A stretch of DNA of 64,000 nucleotides, taken from contig CAMGYJ010000009.1 in the NCBI GenBank assembly GCA_946122785.1, positions 30,973,633 through 31,037,632 on the forward strand, in the 5' to 3' direction. Below, piece after piece: positions 46,301 through 57,294 of the stretch (position 1 is the first letter of the stretch; each line of letters opens with the position of its first letter). A program made the position numbers and the translations under genes. The notes beneath the pieces were generated by a model, which did not search any database, had not been told where the DNA came from, and saw only the letters and a program-made list of their open reading frames with translations. Origin of the DNA: Linum tenue. Its lineage: Eukaryota; Streptophyta; Magnoliopsida; Malpighiales; Linaceae.

Positions 46301-48925
46301 GCAGAGATCGTGAAGCTGATGGACGCGGGGATCATCTTCGCCATTTCTGACAGCGAGTGGGTCAGTCCCACCCAGGTGGTGCCCAAAAAGGGTGGGATGA
46401 CTGTGGTGCCTAACGAGAAGAACGAGCTCATTCCGATGCGCACGGTGACTGGGTACCGTGTGTGCATCGACTATCGGCGTCTTAACGACGCCACTCGGAA
46501 GGACCATTTCCCACTGCCTTTCATTGATCAGATGCTGGAGAGACTGGCGGGGCACGAGTTCTACTGCTTCTTGGATGGGATGTCCGGGTACTTTCAGATC
46601 CCTATTGCACCGGAGGACCAGGCGAAGACCACTTTCACCTGCCCCTTCGGCACATTTGCTTACCGGAGGATTCCATTCGGGCTATGCAACGCCCCGGCCA
46701 CCTTTCAGCGATGCATGCTCGCCATCTTTGACCGTCTGGTCGGCGAGATCATGGAGGTGTTTATGGACGATTTCTCGGTTTATGGAGACTCATTCTCTCA
46801 CTGTCTCCATAACCTGGAACTTGTTCTTAAACGGTGTGAAGAGACGAACCTGGCACTGAGTTGGGAGAAGTGTCATTTCATGGTTCGTGAAGGCATAGTT
46901 CTTGGGCACAAGATCTCCAAGATGGGGATTGAGGTAGACAGAGCGAAGATCGAGACTATCAGCAAGCTGCCTCCTCCTACATCTGTTAAGGGGATCCAGA
47001 GTTTTCTTGGCCATGTAGGGTTCTATAGGCGGTTCATCAAGGATTTCTCGAAGATCGCCCTGCCCCTAACTAAGCTTTTGGAGAAGGATGCCCCCTTCCA
47101 GTTCACTGAGGCTTGCACAGCGGCGTTCACAACCTTGAAGGAGAAGCTCACCCAGGCTCCTATCATGGTTGTTCCTGACTGGTCCCTACCATTTGAGCTG
47201 ATGTGCGACGCCAGTGACTTTGCTGTTGGAGCTGTTTTGGGGCAGAGGCAAGATCAACATTTCCGACCTATCTACTACGCCTCGAAGACTCTGAATGATG
47301 CCCAGGAAAACTACACCACCACAGAGAAGGAGCTGCTTGCAGTGGTGTTTGCTTTCGATAATTTTCGCCCCTATCTGGTCTTGTCCCATGTGACCGTGTA
47401 CACAGATCACTCCGCGATTAGATACCTGATGAGCAAGGCCGATGCCAAGCCTCGGCTCATACGATGGATCTTGCTACTGCAGGAGTTTGATATTGAGATC
47501 CGGGACAAGAAGGGAGCAGAAAATGTTGCAGCTGATCACCTCTCCCAGTTGGATGCACCTCCTGCGGACAGCCTCGTGGAGGAGATTGACGACTCCTTCC
47601 CAGATGAGAGGTTGATGATTATGTGCTTGGTGGAGAGTGTCACCCCCTGGTACTCTGATTTTGCGAACTATTTGGTGGGCCAGCAGCTGCCCAAGGGGAT
47701 GGCAACTCACGCCAAGAGGAAGTTTTTCTCCGATCTGAAGTACTACTTCTGGGATGACCCACATCTTTTTCGGATCGGCGCCGACGGGATCATCCGTCGT
47801 TGTGTTATGGAGAGTGAGATGGAGGGCATTCTATCTCACTGTCATGAGGGACCTACTAGCGGTCATCACGGAGGAAACCGCACGGCGAGGAAGGTGCTCC
47901 AGTCGGGCTTTTACTGGCCCACGCTCTTCAAGGATGCAGACGCCTTCGCACGCAGGTGCGACCGATGCCAGAGGTCAGGTAACATCTCTGCCCGTGATGA
48001 GATGCCCCAGAATGTGTTTATCACTTGTGAGATTTTTGATGTCTGGGGTATCGACTTCATGGGCCCCTTCCCTCCATCCTTTGGTAACACCTATATTCTG
48101 GTTGCTGTTGACTACGTCTCTAGGTGGGCTGAGGCGCAAGCTTTGCCCACCAATGATGCTAGACGTGTTTGTGGTTTTTTGAAGCAGCTATTCTCCCGGT
48201 TCGGGACACCTAGAGCCATCATAAGCGATAGAGGCACCCATTTCCAGGACCAATTTGATAAACTACTGTCTCGCTATGGTGTGACTCACAAGGTGTCTGT
48301 GGCCTATCATCCCCAGACCAGTGGCCAGGCCGAGCTGACGAACCGGGAGCTCAAGAGGATCCTGGAGAAGACGGTGGATCAGTCCCGCAAAGATTGATCC
48401 ACCAAGCTCGATGATGCTCTGTGGGCGTATCGCACTGCCTACAAGACGCCCATTGGTACTTCACCGTACCGGCTTGTCTATGGAAAGGCATGCCATTTGC
48501 CCGTGGAGTTAGAGCACAAGGCCTTCTGGGCCCTTAAGCTGCTCAACTTGGATGTTCGTGTTGCAGGTGTTGAGCGAAAAATGCAGATGTTGGAGCTGGA
48601 AGAGTGGCGTTACCACGCCTATGAGAACACCCGGCTGTACAAGGAGCGCACTAAGCGCCTGCACGATGCCCGGTTGCGGGGTCCGAAAGAGTTCCAGGTT
48701 GGTGATCGAGTTCTCCTCTATAACTCTCGCCTGAAACTCTTTCCCGGAAAACTCCGTTCCCGGTGGTCTGGACCGTTCACGGTCACACAGGTGTTCCCGT
48801 ATGGCACTATCGAGATTGCCAACCCGCAGACTGAGCCGTTTAAAGTGAATGGCCATCGTCTCAAGCTCTACCTGGGAGACGAGGTCGAACGCGCGGAGAT
48901 GGTAGTGGAACTCGCGGACCCTTAG
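43316..48925 (+). pseudogene. Athila gag-pol polyprotein with two nonsense codons
   Basis: The frame starting at ATG 43316 continues to TAG 48923-48925, interrupted only by TAG at 44579-44581 and TGA at 48395-48397. Gag has the Athila core (LNGVPDDVIRLHLFPHSLAG, CPHHGFSDAF) and a knuckle CQWCESPNHLVEDC near residue 345. Protease has [12 protein letters not shown] near residue 707. Reverse transcriptase has the catalytic [11 protein letters not shown] near 1149. RNase H has [15 protein letters not shown] near 1297. The integrase finger lies at about 1508-1555 ([20 protein letters not shown]) and its core has [11 protein letters not shown] and HPQTSGQAE. Both stops are explained by single transitions (CAG to TAG in a glutamine-rich stretch; TGG to TGA). 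A programmed readthrough is less likely. Confidence 0.93.
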
Positions 48926-50179
48926 TTCCGCCATGGGCGTCCAGCTAAAAGACGGTAAAGAAGCGCTTGTGGGGAGGCAACCCCACCACGGTTTGACTTT
49001 CTTTCTTATGTTTCGAGTCGGATTGCGATTTGGTTTGGTTTTGGTTTGTTTCCTTTGTTCTGGATGATGTCTTATTGGGCTGACATCGGACCTAACATAT
49101 TCTGGTTGCGCTCTTCTGTTCCCCTTGAGCTGTGCTGTGTTCCCGACTGGTCCATTTCCAGTCTCCTGCAGTCCGTGCATACCGGTAACATCGTTCCCCT
49201 TTCCTTCCCTCTTCTCCATTGAGGGAAATGTCGATCTTAAGTGTGGGGGGGATGTTTATCTTTTGACTGCACTAGATCTATTTGTGTGCTTGGAGCCTAG
49301 TCCACTGTCCAAATTTTTGAATTTGAGGGCTCCAAGTACGTGTTCCTTGCAATTGCCTGCTCAGTATGCTTTGAATTGACAGTCTCTGTAGTGGTTTGCA
49401 ACCTAGGGAGGTAGTGTAGCACTATGGAGGATGTTGATGCATTTAAGAAGTCTCATTTCTTCTTCATAGTGTGTTGGTTGATTGAGTGAATTAGTGATCT
49501 TAGGACCCTTGAATTGTGTGGTGTTGTGGACTCTCTGCCTGTCATGGACTCTTGTATCATGTTTTGAAAGTAACAGGTGCTCGAAATGTGCTTTAAAATA
49601 ACGTCTCCCGTGCGAATAGGGCGAAAGTGTGTAAGGGGAGACGGGAATCCGTTCCCAATTTCCACCTACTACCTCCAGCCCCCTTACATGTCTTTCCCCC
49701 GCACGAGGCTCGAGACAACTGCTCCTGGCATGGCCGGTAAGAGCCGGGCTCCCGCAAAACCTTTGCTAGGTGGGAGCCCTCGTTTTCTGCAAAAACAGGT
49801 TGGAACCCTTGAAAAAAAAAAGAGAAAAACAGAAAAACAAGCAAAAAGAAGAAAGAAAAGGGGTTCCAACCATCTCCAAGAAGAAAATCGAGCACCTTGA
49901 AAAATGTGAGTCCATGATCTTTTGTTTTTGAGAGTCTCTTCATCCACGATTCATTTGTCCTCTGCTCACTATTTGCCATGATGCTGACTCGAGACTAGTG
50001 CTCTCGCCGAAGAAGTTATGAGATGACTTGTGCGTCGGTTGACCTCGTAAGTTGCTAAATGATCTAGGAAGTCCTCTACCTACGATCGAGGTTGTTTGTT
50101 GCTACAGAGGTCTGGAGAGTTGCATTGGTTTGAGATAGGTTTGCTTGGGGACAAGCAAACGGTTAAGTGTGGGGGAGTT
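48926..50179 (+). other. Athila 3' untranslated region
   Basis: It contains the group-typical block GAAGCGCTTGTGGGGAGGCAACCCC (around 48958-48985), an A-rich stretch at 49808-49860 and the polypurine tract (AAGTGTGGGGGAG) just before the LTR. There is no credible env-like coding frame. Confidence 0.7.
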
Positions 50180-51535
50180 TGATAGACCGTTAGTTACACA
50201 TGTTTTTACCCCTGCTCTTACTCCGTTTGAGGTATTGATTCTCGTGTTTTAGGCCGATTTCACGCTAGGTTGTGCTTGTTTATGATATTTCAGGTCCTAG
50301 TACGTGAATGGAGGCTTGGGAGCGAGTTTGAGGTCGATTGGACGAGGATCGGACGCATGGCGAGGTTCTGAGGAAGCCGCACGGGCACACCCACAACCCG
50401 CACGGCCGTGCAAGTGACCAGTTTGGCCGTGCGGGATTGTGCGAGAGCACGCACGGGCACAAGTGAAATCCGCACGGCCGTGCAAAGTGCAATCCTGGCC
50501 GTGCGAGATGGCTGAAGTTCGACTTAATGGTACGCCGCGTTTTGAGCCGCACGGCCAGAATGGTGATATGCACGGCCGTGCACCCTGGCCGTGCGAGTCG
50601 GGAAATTCTGGTTTTTAAGCGGATTCCGAGCCAAACAGAGGGGGATTCGAGTTTTTGAGAGACAGAGCGGTTCCTAGAGAGAGAAAGCGACGAATAAGAG
50701 CCTCCAAGTGCCCTAGCTTGATCTTCAACACCATTGGAGCTTGGCTTGAGCTTGGAGAAGTGCCGATTCAACGTCCAGGAGCAGAAATCCATCTTCACAG
50801 TATGATTTCCGCGTTTGATTCTGCTTTTGCTTCTTTCTCCATGGAGTAGTTCTCCCATTCATCTGGGTATGGGAAACCCTAGTTCTGTATGTTAGGTTTG
50901 ATTGTATGAACCCAAGTATTGATTTTATGATATTGATTATATTCGATTGAGGTTTGAATGATTGAATGGCATGAATCCTGATCAAATTCCTGTTATTTCT
51001 GCTTTAACCTAGAATGATAATATCTACCTAGGTTGATAGAGTATCCTTAATCGAAGGTAGTGAATTGGTGACTTTAGTCGAGGAGCCAATTCACTATTCT
51101 GTGCCGAATTCAATTCGGTAGTGGAGGTTTTGTTCATAGGGCCTCAATCTGTTTACTCCGGTGGAGGTTAGTCGCCTGCTAGAGACTCAGATTGAGAGGG
51201 TCTGAAGACCTTTAGTCGAGACTTCAGACTGTTTGAGAACCTTCCGCAGTATAACTATCATAGAAATTGAACTTGGTAATTACAATCCGGCTTAACTGCA
51301 GACTAGGGGGAACCATATCCGGGTGACCTCTCTTAACCTGAATACAACCGTTTAGTTGTTTTGTTTGCTTGTTAGTTTAGAACTTCACTAAAGTTTCATT
51401 GCTAGATAATACGAATTCACTGAGTAGTCATCACATCTAGGACTCGGGTTGACATTAAAACTCAAACCCGCTATACTACGCTTTAGGAAGTGGTTACACT
51501 TGGCCATTTTCTAGAGTGACAGTAACAGCGAGTCA
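50180..51535 (+). repeat. 3' LTR of the Athila element
   Basis: It has the same length and ends as the 5' LTR. Differences seen include G/C and A/C near 50290-50297, C/T at about 50338, and single substitutions near 50815, 50971 and 50991. Confidence 0.97.
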
Positions 51536-51540
51536 ATGAC

Positions 51541-51775
51541 TATCAACTATCAAGCGGTACATACTTATTTTACCATATTTTTGTTGTTGTTATAATTATT
51601 TTATTGTATTTATATACTAATTAATTTATGTTGTTGTTATGTTATCGTAGATTGGGGAGGACGTGGATATGTACAATCAAAGATATTATGTTGATCAAGT
51701 ACCGATTGATCCATCTGTGCTATATGACCAAGATAACCATCGTTCAATGGATGTTTGGAACTATCACAAGGTACA
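51541..51775 (+). pseudogene. PMD-gene exon of MULE 1 (MAIN-like N-terminal block)
   Basis: After the Athila target site, TATCAACTATCAAGCG|GTACAT looks like a donor, and TATCGTAG|ATTGGG near 51650 looks like an acceptor. The exon then reads IGEDVDMYNQRYYVDQ, VPIDPSVLYDQDNHRSMDVW and NYHK before GTACAT. The IDPSVL..Q..HRS..VW block is typical of the segment before the plant mobile domain in MAIN-like / PP7-long-form-like proteins. The mobile domain itself was not found downstream. Confidence 0.6.
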
Positions 51776-51779
51776 TATA

Positions 51780-52190
51780 ATTTATCATCATTTGTCATTT
51801 TTTATTATGTTAATGTAAATTAGTGGTTTTCAAAATAAATTTGTTAATTGTATTGATTATTTTCAATTATTTAGGATAATACAAGGTGTCACTTATTTAG
51901 ACTCTTTATAAAGAGATGCATGCCTAAGGAAATGGGGTCTTAAGCGATCATCATGATCCTCCCATTTCATAGAAAAATCGGGTTTTAAGCGGTACTCGGA
52001 TCCCCCATTTTCTGTCAGAAAAGTTGTGTTTCTAAGGAGATTTATGCCGCTACTAATAGTCTAACGAGCATACTTGTATTGTTTTAAATTATTGAAACAC
52101 AACCAATACGAATTACAAAATAATATAATGGATTTATGTGTATGTGTACAAACTTAATTTTATTTAATTTTTGAAAATGCTATTCATTTT
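51780..52190. other. MULE 1 interior, non-coding
   Basis: AT-rich with a duplicated GGGTCTTAAGCG / GGGTTTTAAGCG motif (51938 and 51981). No gene recognised. Confidence 0.4.
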
Positions 52191-52440
52191 AGTTAATGAA
52201 TTTATCTGTTTGGATATCGATACACCATACGATCAACTCTTCTCGTGCCATCCATGCAACTAACCTCGGTACACATTTGACGGAGCTCTTCAAGGTTCGG
52301 TCTCGTAGCGACCTTCACTTGTGAAAATTACCAATGACGTAACGTAACCTCTTTTTGGTCTCTTTCGTATAACCATTCCACCGTAACCCAAATGTAAACT
52401 TTTGAAATGCCATCTTTAATAAAACGGTAACTAAATTAAT
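52190..52440 (-). pseudogene. mudrA transposase N-terminal fragment of MULE 1
   Basis: The minus strand gives LEELRQMCTEVSCMDGTRRV and DRMVYRYP, parallel to WQELCDICADKICIGGQTRV and GKITYRYL in MULE 2 (near 62850-62950). Upstream is KFTFGLRWNGYTKETK-like sequence. The rest of the transposase is missing. This supports a common origin of the two Mutator-like elements. Confidence 0.55.
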
Positions 52441-52559
52441 AACATAAAATTTGTCAGCGCTAATCGCAAAACAAACTTACAAAGTAACGTTAATTGCTAA
52501 AACTCAAAAGACAAATCGCAAAACAGAAACTTAAAGAAGAATAGGAAGAGTGGTGAATT

Positions 52560-53000
52560 GCTGAGGTTTCCGTGGCTGGCTTTTATAGGCAAAATGTCAA
52601 GTACAAACTGCCCCGTCCCCCAGCGGTTTTCACCAGACATGCAACCACACGTCTACAACCCCTGCATGCCGACATGTCAGTTGTCCGGGGAATGAGGACT
52701 ACACACAAACCGCTAGGGGGGAGAGGGCGGTTTGTATGTCAACAACATAAACCGCCTGTTTAAGAAGCGGTTTCTATTGTCGACGTAGAACCACTTCTTC
52801 AACAAGCGGTCTGTTCTAGGTCAGCTACTAAACCACTTTCAGGAGGGGTGGTTTGTACAAATAATTTAAATTGCCACCTCACGATGCGGTTCTCCCACAA
52901 ACCGCCTCCCCATGTGGTGGTTTTTAATCAATGATAGTATTTTTGTAGTTTTTCCGGATTGGATTGTATTTTTGTACTTTTTGTTTTTTACAGTGGTATT
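52560..53000. repeat. TIR-like zone of MULE 1 with AAACCGC modules
   Basis: AAACCGC/GCGGTTT and close variants recur many times (for example near 52621, 52707, 52727, 52750, 52767 and 52898). AATACTATC/GGTATTT-type motifs follow. The equivalent left zone (40370-40600) has GTGCGGTTTACTG and AAGCGGCGATCTG. Confidence 0.5.
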
Positions 53001-53095
53001 TCTGAAAAATTGCATAAACAACATCCTCCACAAATAATACTGCGAAACCCGTTTATCTTTTATACCATAAATCGATCTCAATATTCTCAACATAC

Positions 53096-54046
53096 CCAAT
53101 CTAACCTTGCTCATTCATGTACATAGATAATGAGTATTTTTTAGGTAATCCGTTCTTGTCTAAATCGGTCAATTTTTTGTTTTGTTTTTTGTTTTATCAG
53201 GTTGACATTCAATTAATTAACAAGACTGAAAATGAACGAGTACAGAAAGGAAAATGCAAAAGGAAAGATAAAGAAACTGAAATTCTGCAGAGGAGCTGCA
53301 GAAAAGGGACAACCGAGGAAGCTATTCAATCCAAAACACTCAATCTATCTGCTCAAGCCCAAAAGAGCAAAGGGCCACTCCATTTCCTTTTCAAATACCA
53401 ACAAGACAACTCAGTTTAGCAACCAGCAACACCAACCCGGCCTTCAAAGCTTTATCGGTCAATTTAGATAGTAAAAATCACCCGATCCAAACGATGATCA
53501 CCCAAGAGCTGAGTTTACTTCAAAAACAAGTTTTTATTTTAAAACAAAAATAATAATAATAACATCATGCTTTGTATTTTCATTTTTTAATAATTTTGAA
53601 AAGACTTTGGTTTGTTTATAGCCTTACAGGAAGACTTTGTTGAGTGAGATACAATAGCCATGAGAAACTTCTAAAGCAGTGAACTTTGCCACCTCAGCTT
53701 GCTCTAATGGCTTGCCATGGGCATAACACGTTTTTACATATTATTAGCTCCAAAATAGGGGCAAAGCAAAGGCAACTGCTTCTGAAACTTTCACCACTTA
53801 ACCTCACAATGCTTGGAAGCCTACATTACTTGTCTCACTCAACTTCATTTTCGTGCCGCGCATATTCATACACCTTATATAGTTTCATCCACACTTTCTC
53901 TGAATGTATGCTTTACACTTCAGTTAAACTAAATTGATCATCCAGTTATATATATATATATATAAGTCGACCCTTCAAAGGACCCAGCAGCATCATAATC
54001 ATATCATTTTATCTGTTTTGCCATATTGGTGATAAACAGATTGCAC
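53096..54046. other. Upstream region of the DUF761-type gene
   Basis: No recognised gene. Overlapping open frames at 53117-53471 are lysine-rich and match nothing known to me. A (TA)n microsatellite at 53946-53964 lies about 80 bp upstream of the next start codon and may overlap the TATA element. Confidence 0.5.
53946..53964. repeat. (TA)n microsatellite
   Basis: About nine TA units, close to the proximal promoter of the downstream gene. Confidence 0.9.
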
Positions 54047-54685
54047 ATGAAGCTTCTTCTTTTGAAGCCCATCTCAGTGATCTTGATCTTGTGTTTGTTG
54101 GCAGCTGTTCTGCTTTCAACCTTGTTGTCGCCTGTCTTCCTGCTTTCCTTGTTCAATAGCATGGTTCTGGCCATTGCAGTTGGTAGCCGCAGCAGCAGCA
54201 GGAACTTGTCTGACGACCAAGTCGATGGTGGTGGTGGTGTATGGAGCTCGTTTCAGTTGTCGTCGTATGGAGGAGCTGGGGATGATTATTCGAGTTCTGC
54301 TGATGTTAGGAATGATGATGATGATGACAACAATAATGAGGATGGTCTGTATTGTGAAGCACATGACGATGATGATCTTGATAGTGAAAGCAAAGATGGT
54401 AGCGAGGAGGAAGACGAGGAGTTGGAACATGGTTATGACGAAGATGACGATGATGATGGCAGCGAGAGCGAGGTTGGGTGGCAAGATGAAGGAGATTGCG
54501 AGGAAGAGGGGAGAAAGGAGGAAGAAGAGGGAGTGGCAGTAGATGATGATGATGATGAAGGGATGTACGAGGTTGATGGCGGAGAAGTGGTGGATGGTAA
54601 TTTGGAAAAAAGAGCTGAAGAGTTCATTACAAAGGTTACTAAAGGATGGAGGGATGAATTGTTAAGGGATCACCAGACAGAGTAG
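54047..54685 (+). CDS. Membrane-anchored acidic DUF761-type protein, single exon
   Basis: The ATG at 54047 (MKLLLLKPISVILILC) opens a 212-residue frame ending TAG 54683-54685. There is no upstream in-frame ATG. Residues about 5-47 are strongly hydrophobic, giving one or two membrane segments. Residues about 85-190 are an extreme acidic stretch of Asp/Glu runs encoded by GAT/GAG repeats. The C-terminus (EKRAEEFITKVTKGWRDELL) matches the short DUF761 motif of plant 'cotton fibre'-type proteins, which often combine an N-terminal membrane segment with this tail. The molecular function of the family is not established. The gene has no introns and no damage. Assignment rests on architecture and the C-terminal motif. 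Confidence 0.8.
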   Translation: MKLLLLKPISVILILCLLAAVLLSTLLSPVFLLSLFNSMVLAIAVGSRSSSRNLSDDQVDGGGGVWSSFQLSSYGGAGDDYSSSADVRNDDDDDNNNEDGLYCEAHDDDDLDSESKDGSEEEDEELEHGYDEDDDDDGSESEVGWQDEGDCEEEGRKEEEEGVAVDDDDDEGMYEVDGGEVVDGNLEKRAEEFITKVTKGWRDELLRDHQTE

Positions 54686-55437
54686 AAGGAAATGGTTTGA
54701 TTGAATGGGACAAGGCTGGTTTCCCTTTTGGTGTCTGGTTCTGCTATCAATCCTCAAAAGTTTTGTATGCGATTCTGTTCATTTGCTTCAGTTTTTGCTT
54801 TGTGCCTTTAGATGTTATCATGAGCTGAATGGCGTAGTAAGCGCATCCAGAGGGAGTGGGCAATTTGGTTTATATGAATCAATTTCTCGGACCAAGTTGG
54901 ATCGTAGTGATTCTAAACTTCACAATATTTTTCCAGTTTCACTTAGGTAGATCCTCTTGAGAATGAAGGAAAAAGAGAACGGAATCAAATCGAATGCATG
55001 TTTTATCATCCAAATTTGGACCTCATTTTTTATTTTCCCATTGTTTTATATTAGAGTCTGATTCTTGATCAGGCAATATCATGAGGCAGAACAGTTTTCA
55101 TTTGCATTTTAGGTTACAAGGAAAGAAATGTCTCCCAAATTTGAATGCAGCTTTTGGTTGGTGTAAGGTATGCTAAAAGAGGCAAAGGAACCAAATGCAA
55201 ATGATTGAATATGACAATAAGTTCGACAGCCATGCAATTAATTGCTGTCTCAACCCAAAAATTGTTCAATAAACTAAAATCAAACTTATAACGCTTGCTT
55301 CGGGAACAGGATAACTTATTGTACAAGTAAACTGCATCTGATTTTCCCAATGGTACAACTATGGTGCAAGGGAGCTGGTTAACATACGGTAGTCATGACA
55401 AGAGCTATAGCCAAACATGAATCATAAATATTCTACA
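54686..55437. other. Convergent 3' regions of the DUF761 gene and ClpR2
   Basis: No coding sequence is supported. The two flanking genes converge here, so the interval probably holds both 3' untranslated regions. Confidence 0.6.
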
Positions 55438-57294
55438 CTAACCGAGACCGGCTGTTGCATCTTTGGGACGTGTGTCCTTGTCAACTCGTGGTGGCCGAAT
55501 TATCTTGTCGATGAGACCATAGTCGAGGGCCTCCTGAGAATCAAAGCGTTTCATTCTGCTCAAGTCCTTGTCAATCTGCACAAACACTTATGTTAAGAGC
55601 GGTGATAATGAACCGAAAAACACGAGGCAAAACCATTCATATATAGTAGTGAAAAACCAACCTTCTCGAAAGGTTGTCCGGTTTTCTTTGCCAATTCCTT
55701 GTAAAGATAGTCTTTGACTCTAAGAAGCTCATCAGCCTCATTTCGAATGTCATCAGCCTGTGAGAAAAATGTCAATTGAATCCATAATTTGTTAAAAATA
55801 TCCACAATGCGTTTATACAATGAAAGAACATATGGCAGCCTTCTGTACCTGACCACGAGCTGCCCCAGCTGGAGACTGCAGAGCAATCCTGGAAAGAGGC
55901 ATTGCAGACCGTTGTCCCTATGTAACATAGGAGAAAATGAAATTCAGGATGAAAATTTCAAAAGGTTTGTCAAACACTTAAGCACACAGAAACCGAAGGT
56001 TAATGGGTGGTTAAAAATTTTAGCAGGTTAAGGGACTGAAGGCCACTTAAATCTAACCTTTTCACCAGCTGCAAGAAGAAAACCTGCCAGATTATAGGCA
56101 AACCCCACACAGTGGGTACCAACAGGACTCTTCAAGCTCTGCATAGTGTCATAGATAGCTAAACTGGGAGTAAGCTGCAAACAGAAGAATGCACTCTTAG
56201 CTCAAGTATATACAAAAGAAGTAGTTTGAGCACAAAAAGCACCAAATAGAAGCATTCAAGTTGAGACGCGTACATCTCCGCCGGGTCCATTAATGTAAAA
56301 ATACATCCTTCTGGACTCATCAACGCTATCAAGGTACAACATTGTTCCCAATATTTGGTTGCTGAATTCTTCATCAATTTCCTGCCCGATGAAGATTACT
56401 CGTTCTCTATACTGCAGCAAAATGATTCAGCAAGGTTTCAAGCCATCTGAGGGAATGGGGAAAGGCTGGAGAAAAGGCTAACACATGCATTCTTTGATCA
56501 ACCATGCTAAAATGTCATTAAGATAAAAGTTTTGTTTACAAGGTACTGTCCGCATTAAAAAAACAAACTTACAAGGGCGTTCCACAAATCGACCCATTGC
56601 CAAGTCCCCTCCCCTGGTGTCCTATAGGGTACTCTTGGTTCGCCTATAGGCATCATTTTAACAGCTCGAATCGGTTTAGAATTATGAATCCTGAAGGCAA
56701 AGGATAGCACCAGCATTCATCATAAAGTATATAGAGTTATAGACAATAGTGCCCAAAATGGTTAAGTTCAATATATCATTCTTTAAACGAGACGCCACTG
56801 ATTCAAAACTCACAATTAAGCAAAAACCTAAATGTTCGAGCTGCAAACTTCTACGAATCATGCATATAGTCTCAGCTCTAATCAAGCCCCAAAAACGGAG
56901 ATATTAGTTCAAAGTTCCAAACTTTACCCGGAATGGATGCTCTTATGGACTCGGCCGAAGAACTCTGCAGAGACATTGGGTCGCCCAATTCCATGAACAC
57001 CTGCAAATTCGCAAAGAACAACAACACACAATCACGATAATGGAAAATTTGTAAAGCACAATTCCAAGAAAGGAGAAGGGATTTTTCTAAAGGGCAGAAC
57101 TTGGAGATTGAAGCTTCAATCCGGAATAAAGGTTCGTCCCGAAGCTGCACAACAGAAACCATACAAATCAAAATCCAAAGACGGACAGAAAATTCTATTG
57201 CGCTTTAGTTTAATTAGAGCAGAGGGAGGAATATGGCTGGAGGATTGAACCTGAGAGAAGGTTGATGTAAGTTGGTACTGAGCGAGGACACCAT
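55438..57294 (-). CDS. CLPR2: ATP-dependent Clp protease proteolytic subunit-related protein 2, chloroplast, nine exons
   Basis: Exons in order of transcription are 57294-57251, 57144-57101, 57000-56928, 56690-56573, 56411-56274, 56174-56058, 55917-55849, 55757-55662 and 55575-55438. All have GT-AG borders and compatible phases, and sum to 837 nt (278 residues), essentially the Arabidopsis ClpR2 length. The N-terminus [14 protein letters not shown] and YSGLKLQSP fit the plastid transit region. Then come [94 protein letters not shown] and a C-terminus ending TAGLG. As in ClpR proteins, the catalytic Ser and His of ClpP are missing (AYNLAG for the serine block; IALQSP for IMIHQP). It is a structural subunit of the plastid Clp core. 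Exon 2 and its weak GTTCTG donor are the least certain parts. Confidence 0.95.

Larger units (their letters stand above)
41814..51535 (+). mobile_element. Athila-type Ty3/gypsy LTR retrotransposon, nearly intact (9.7 kb)
   Basis: The LTRs 41814-43169 and 50180-51535 are each 1356 bp and differ at about twelve positions by eye. The target duplicate ATGAC is at 41809-41813 and 51536-51540. The primer site TTGGCGCCGTTGCCGGGGA follows the 5' LTR and matches the tRNA-Asp type used by Athila/Tat elements. The polypurine tract AAGTGTGGGGGAG precedes the 3' LTR. Gag and pol lie in one frame with two nonsense codons. No env-like frame is recognisable in 48926-50179. It lies inside the leader/first exon of the PMD gene of MULE 1. 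Confidence 0.97.
40240..53095. mobile_element. Mutator-like PMD element 1, split by Athila and hAT insertions
   Basis: Pieces on both sides of the Athila element match element 2 (58.4-64 kb). These are a 5' leader ending AAAACCCGTCGAA and CAAAAATGG near 41740-41776 (equivalent at 59001-59040), and a mudrA N-terminus at 52190-52440. Near-terminal zones at 40240-40600 and 52560-53000 both carry AAAAATACC/GGTATTT motifs and GCGGTTT/AAACCGC modules, consistent with degraded long TIRs. The exact ends and target duplication could not be fixed. Confidence 0.55.

Noticed and set aside
53117..53471. Two overlapping Lys-rich frames upstream of the DUF761 gene
   Set aside because: No family recognised and no promoter or splice evidence; left as intergenic.
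54116..54542. Long antisense and alternate frames over the acidic DUF761 gene
   Set aside because: They arise from GAT/GAG repeats; only the 54047 frame has an N-terminal membrane segment and the C-terminal family motif.
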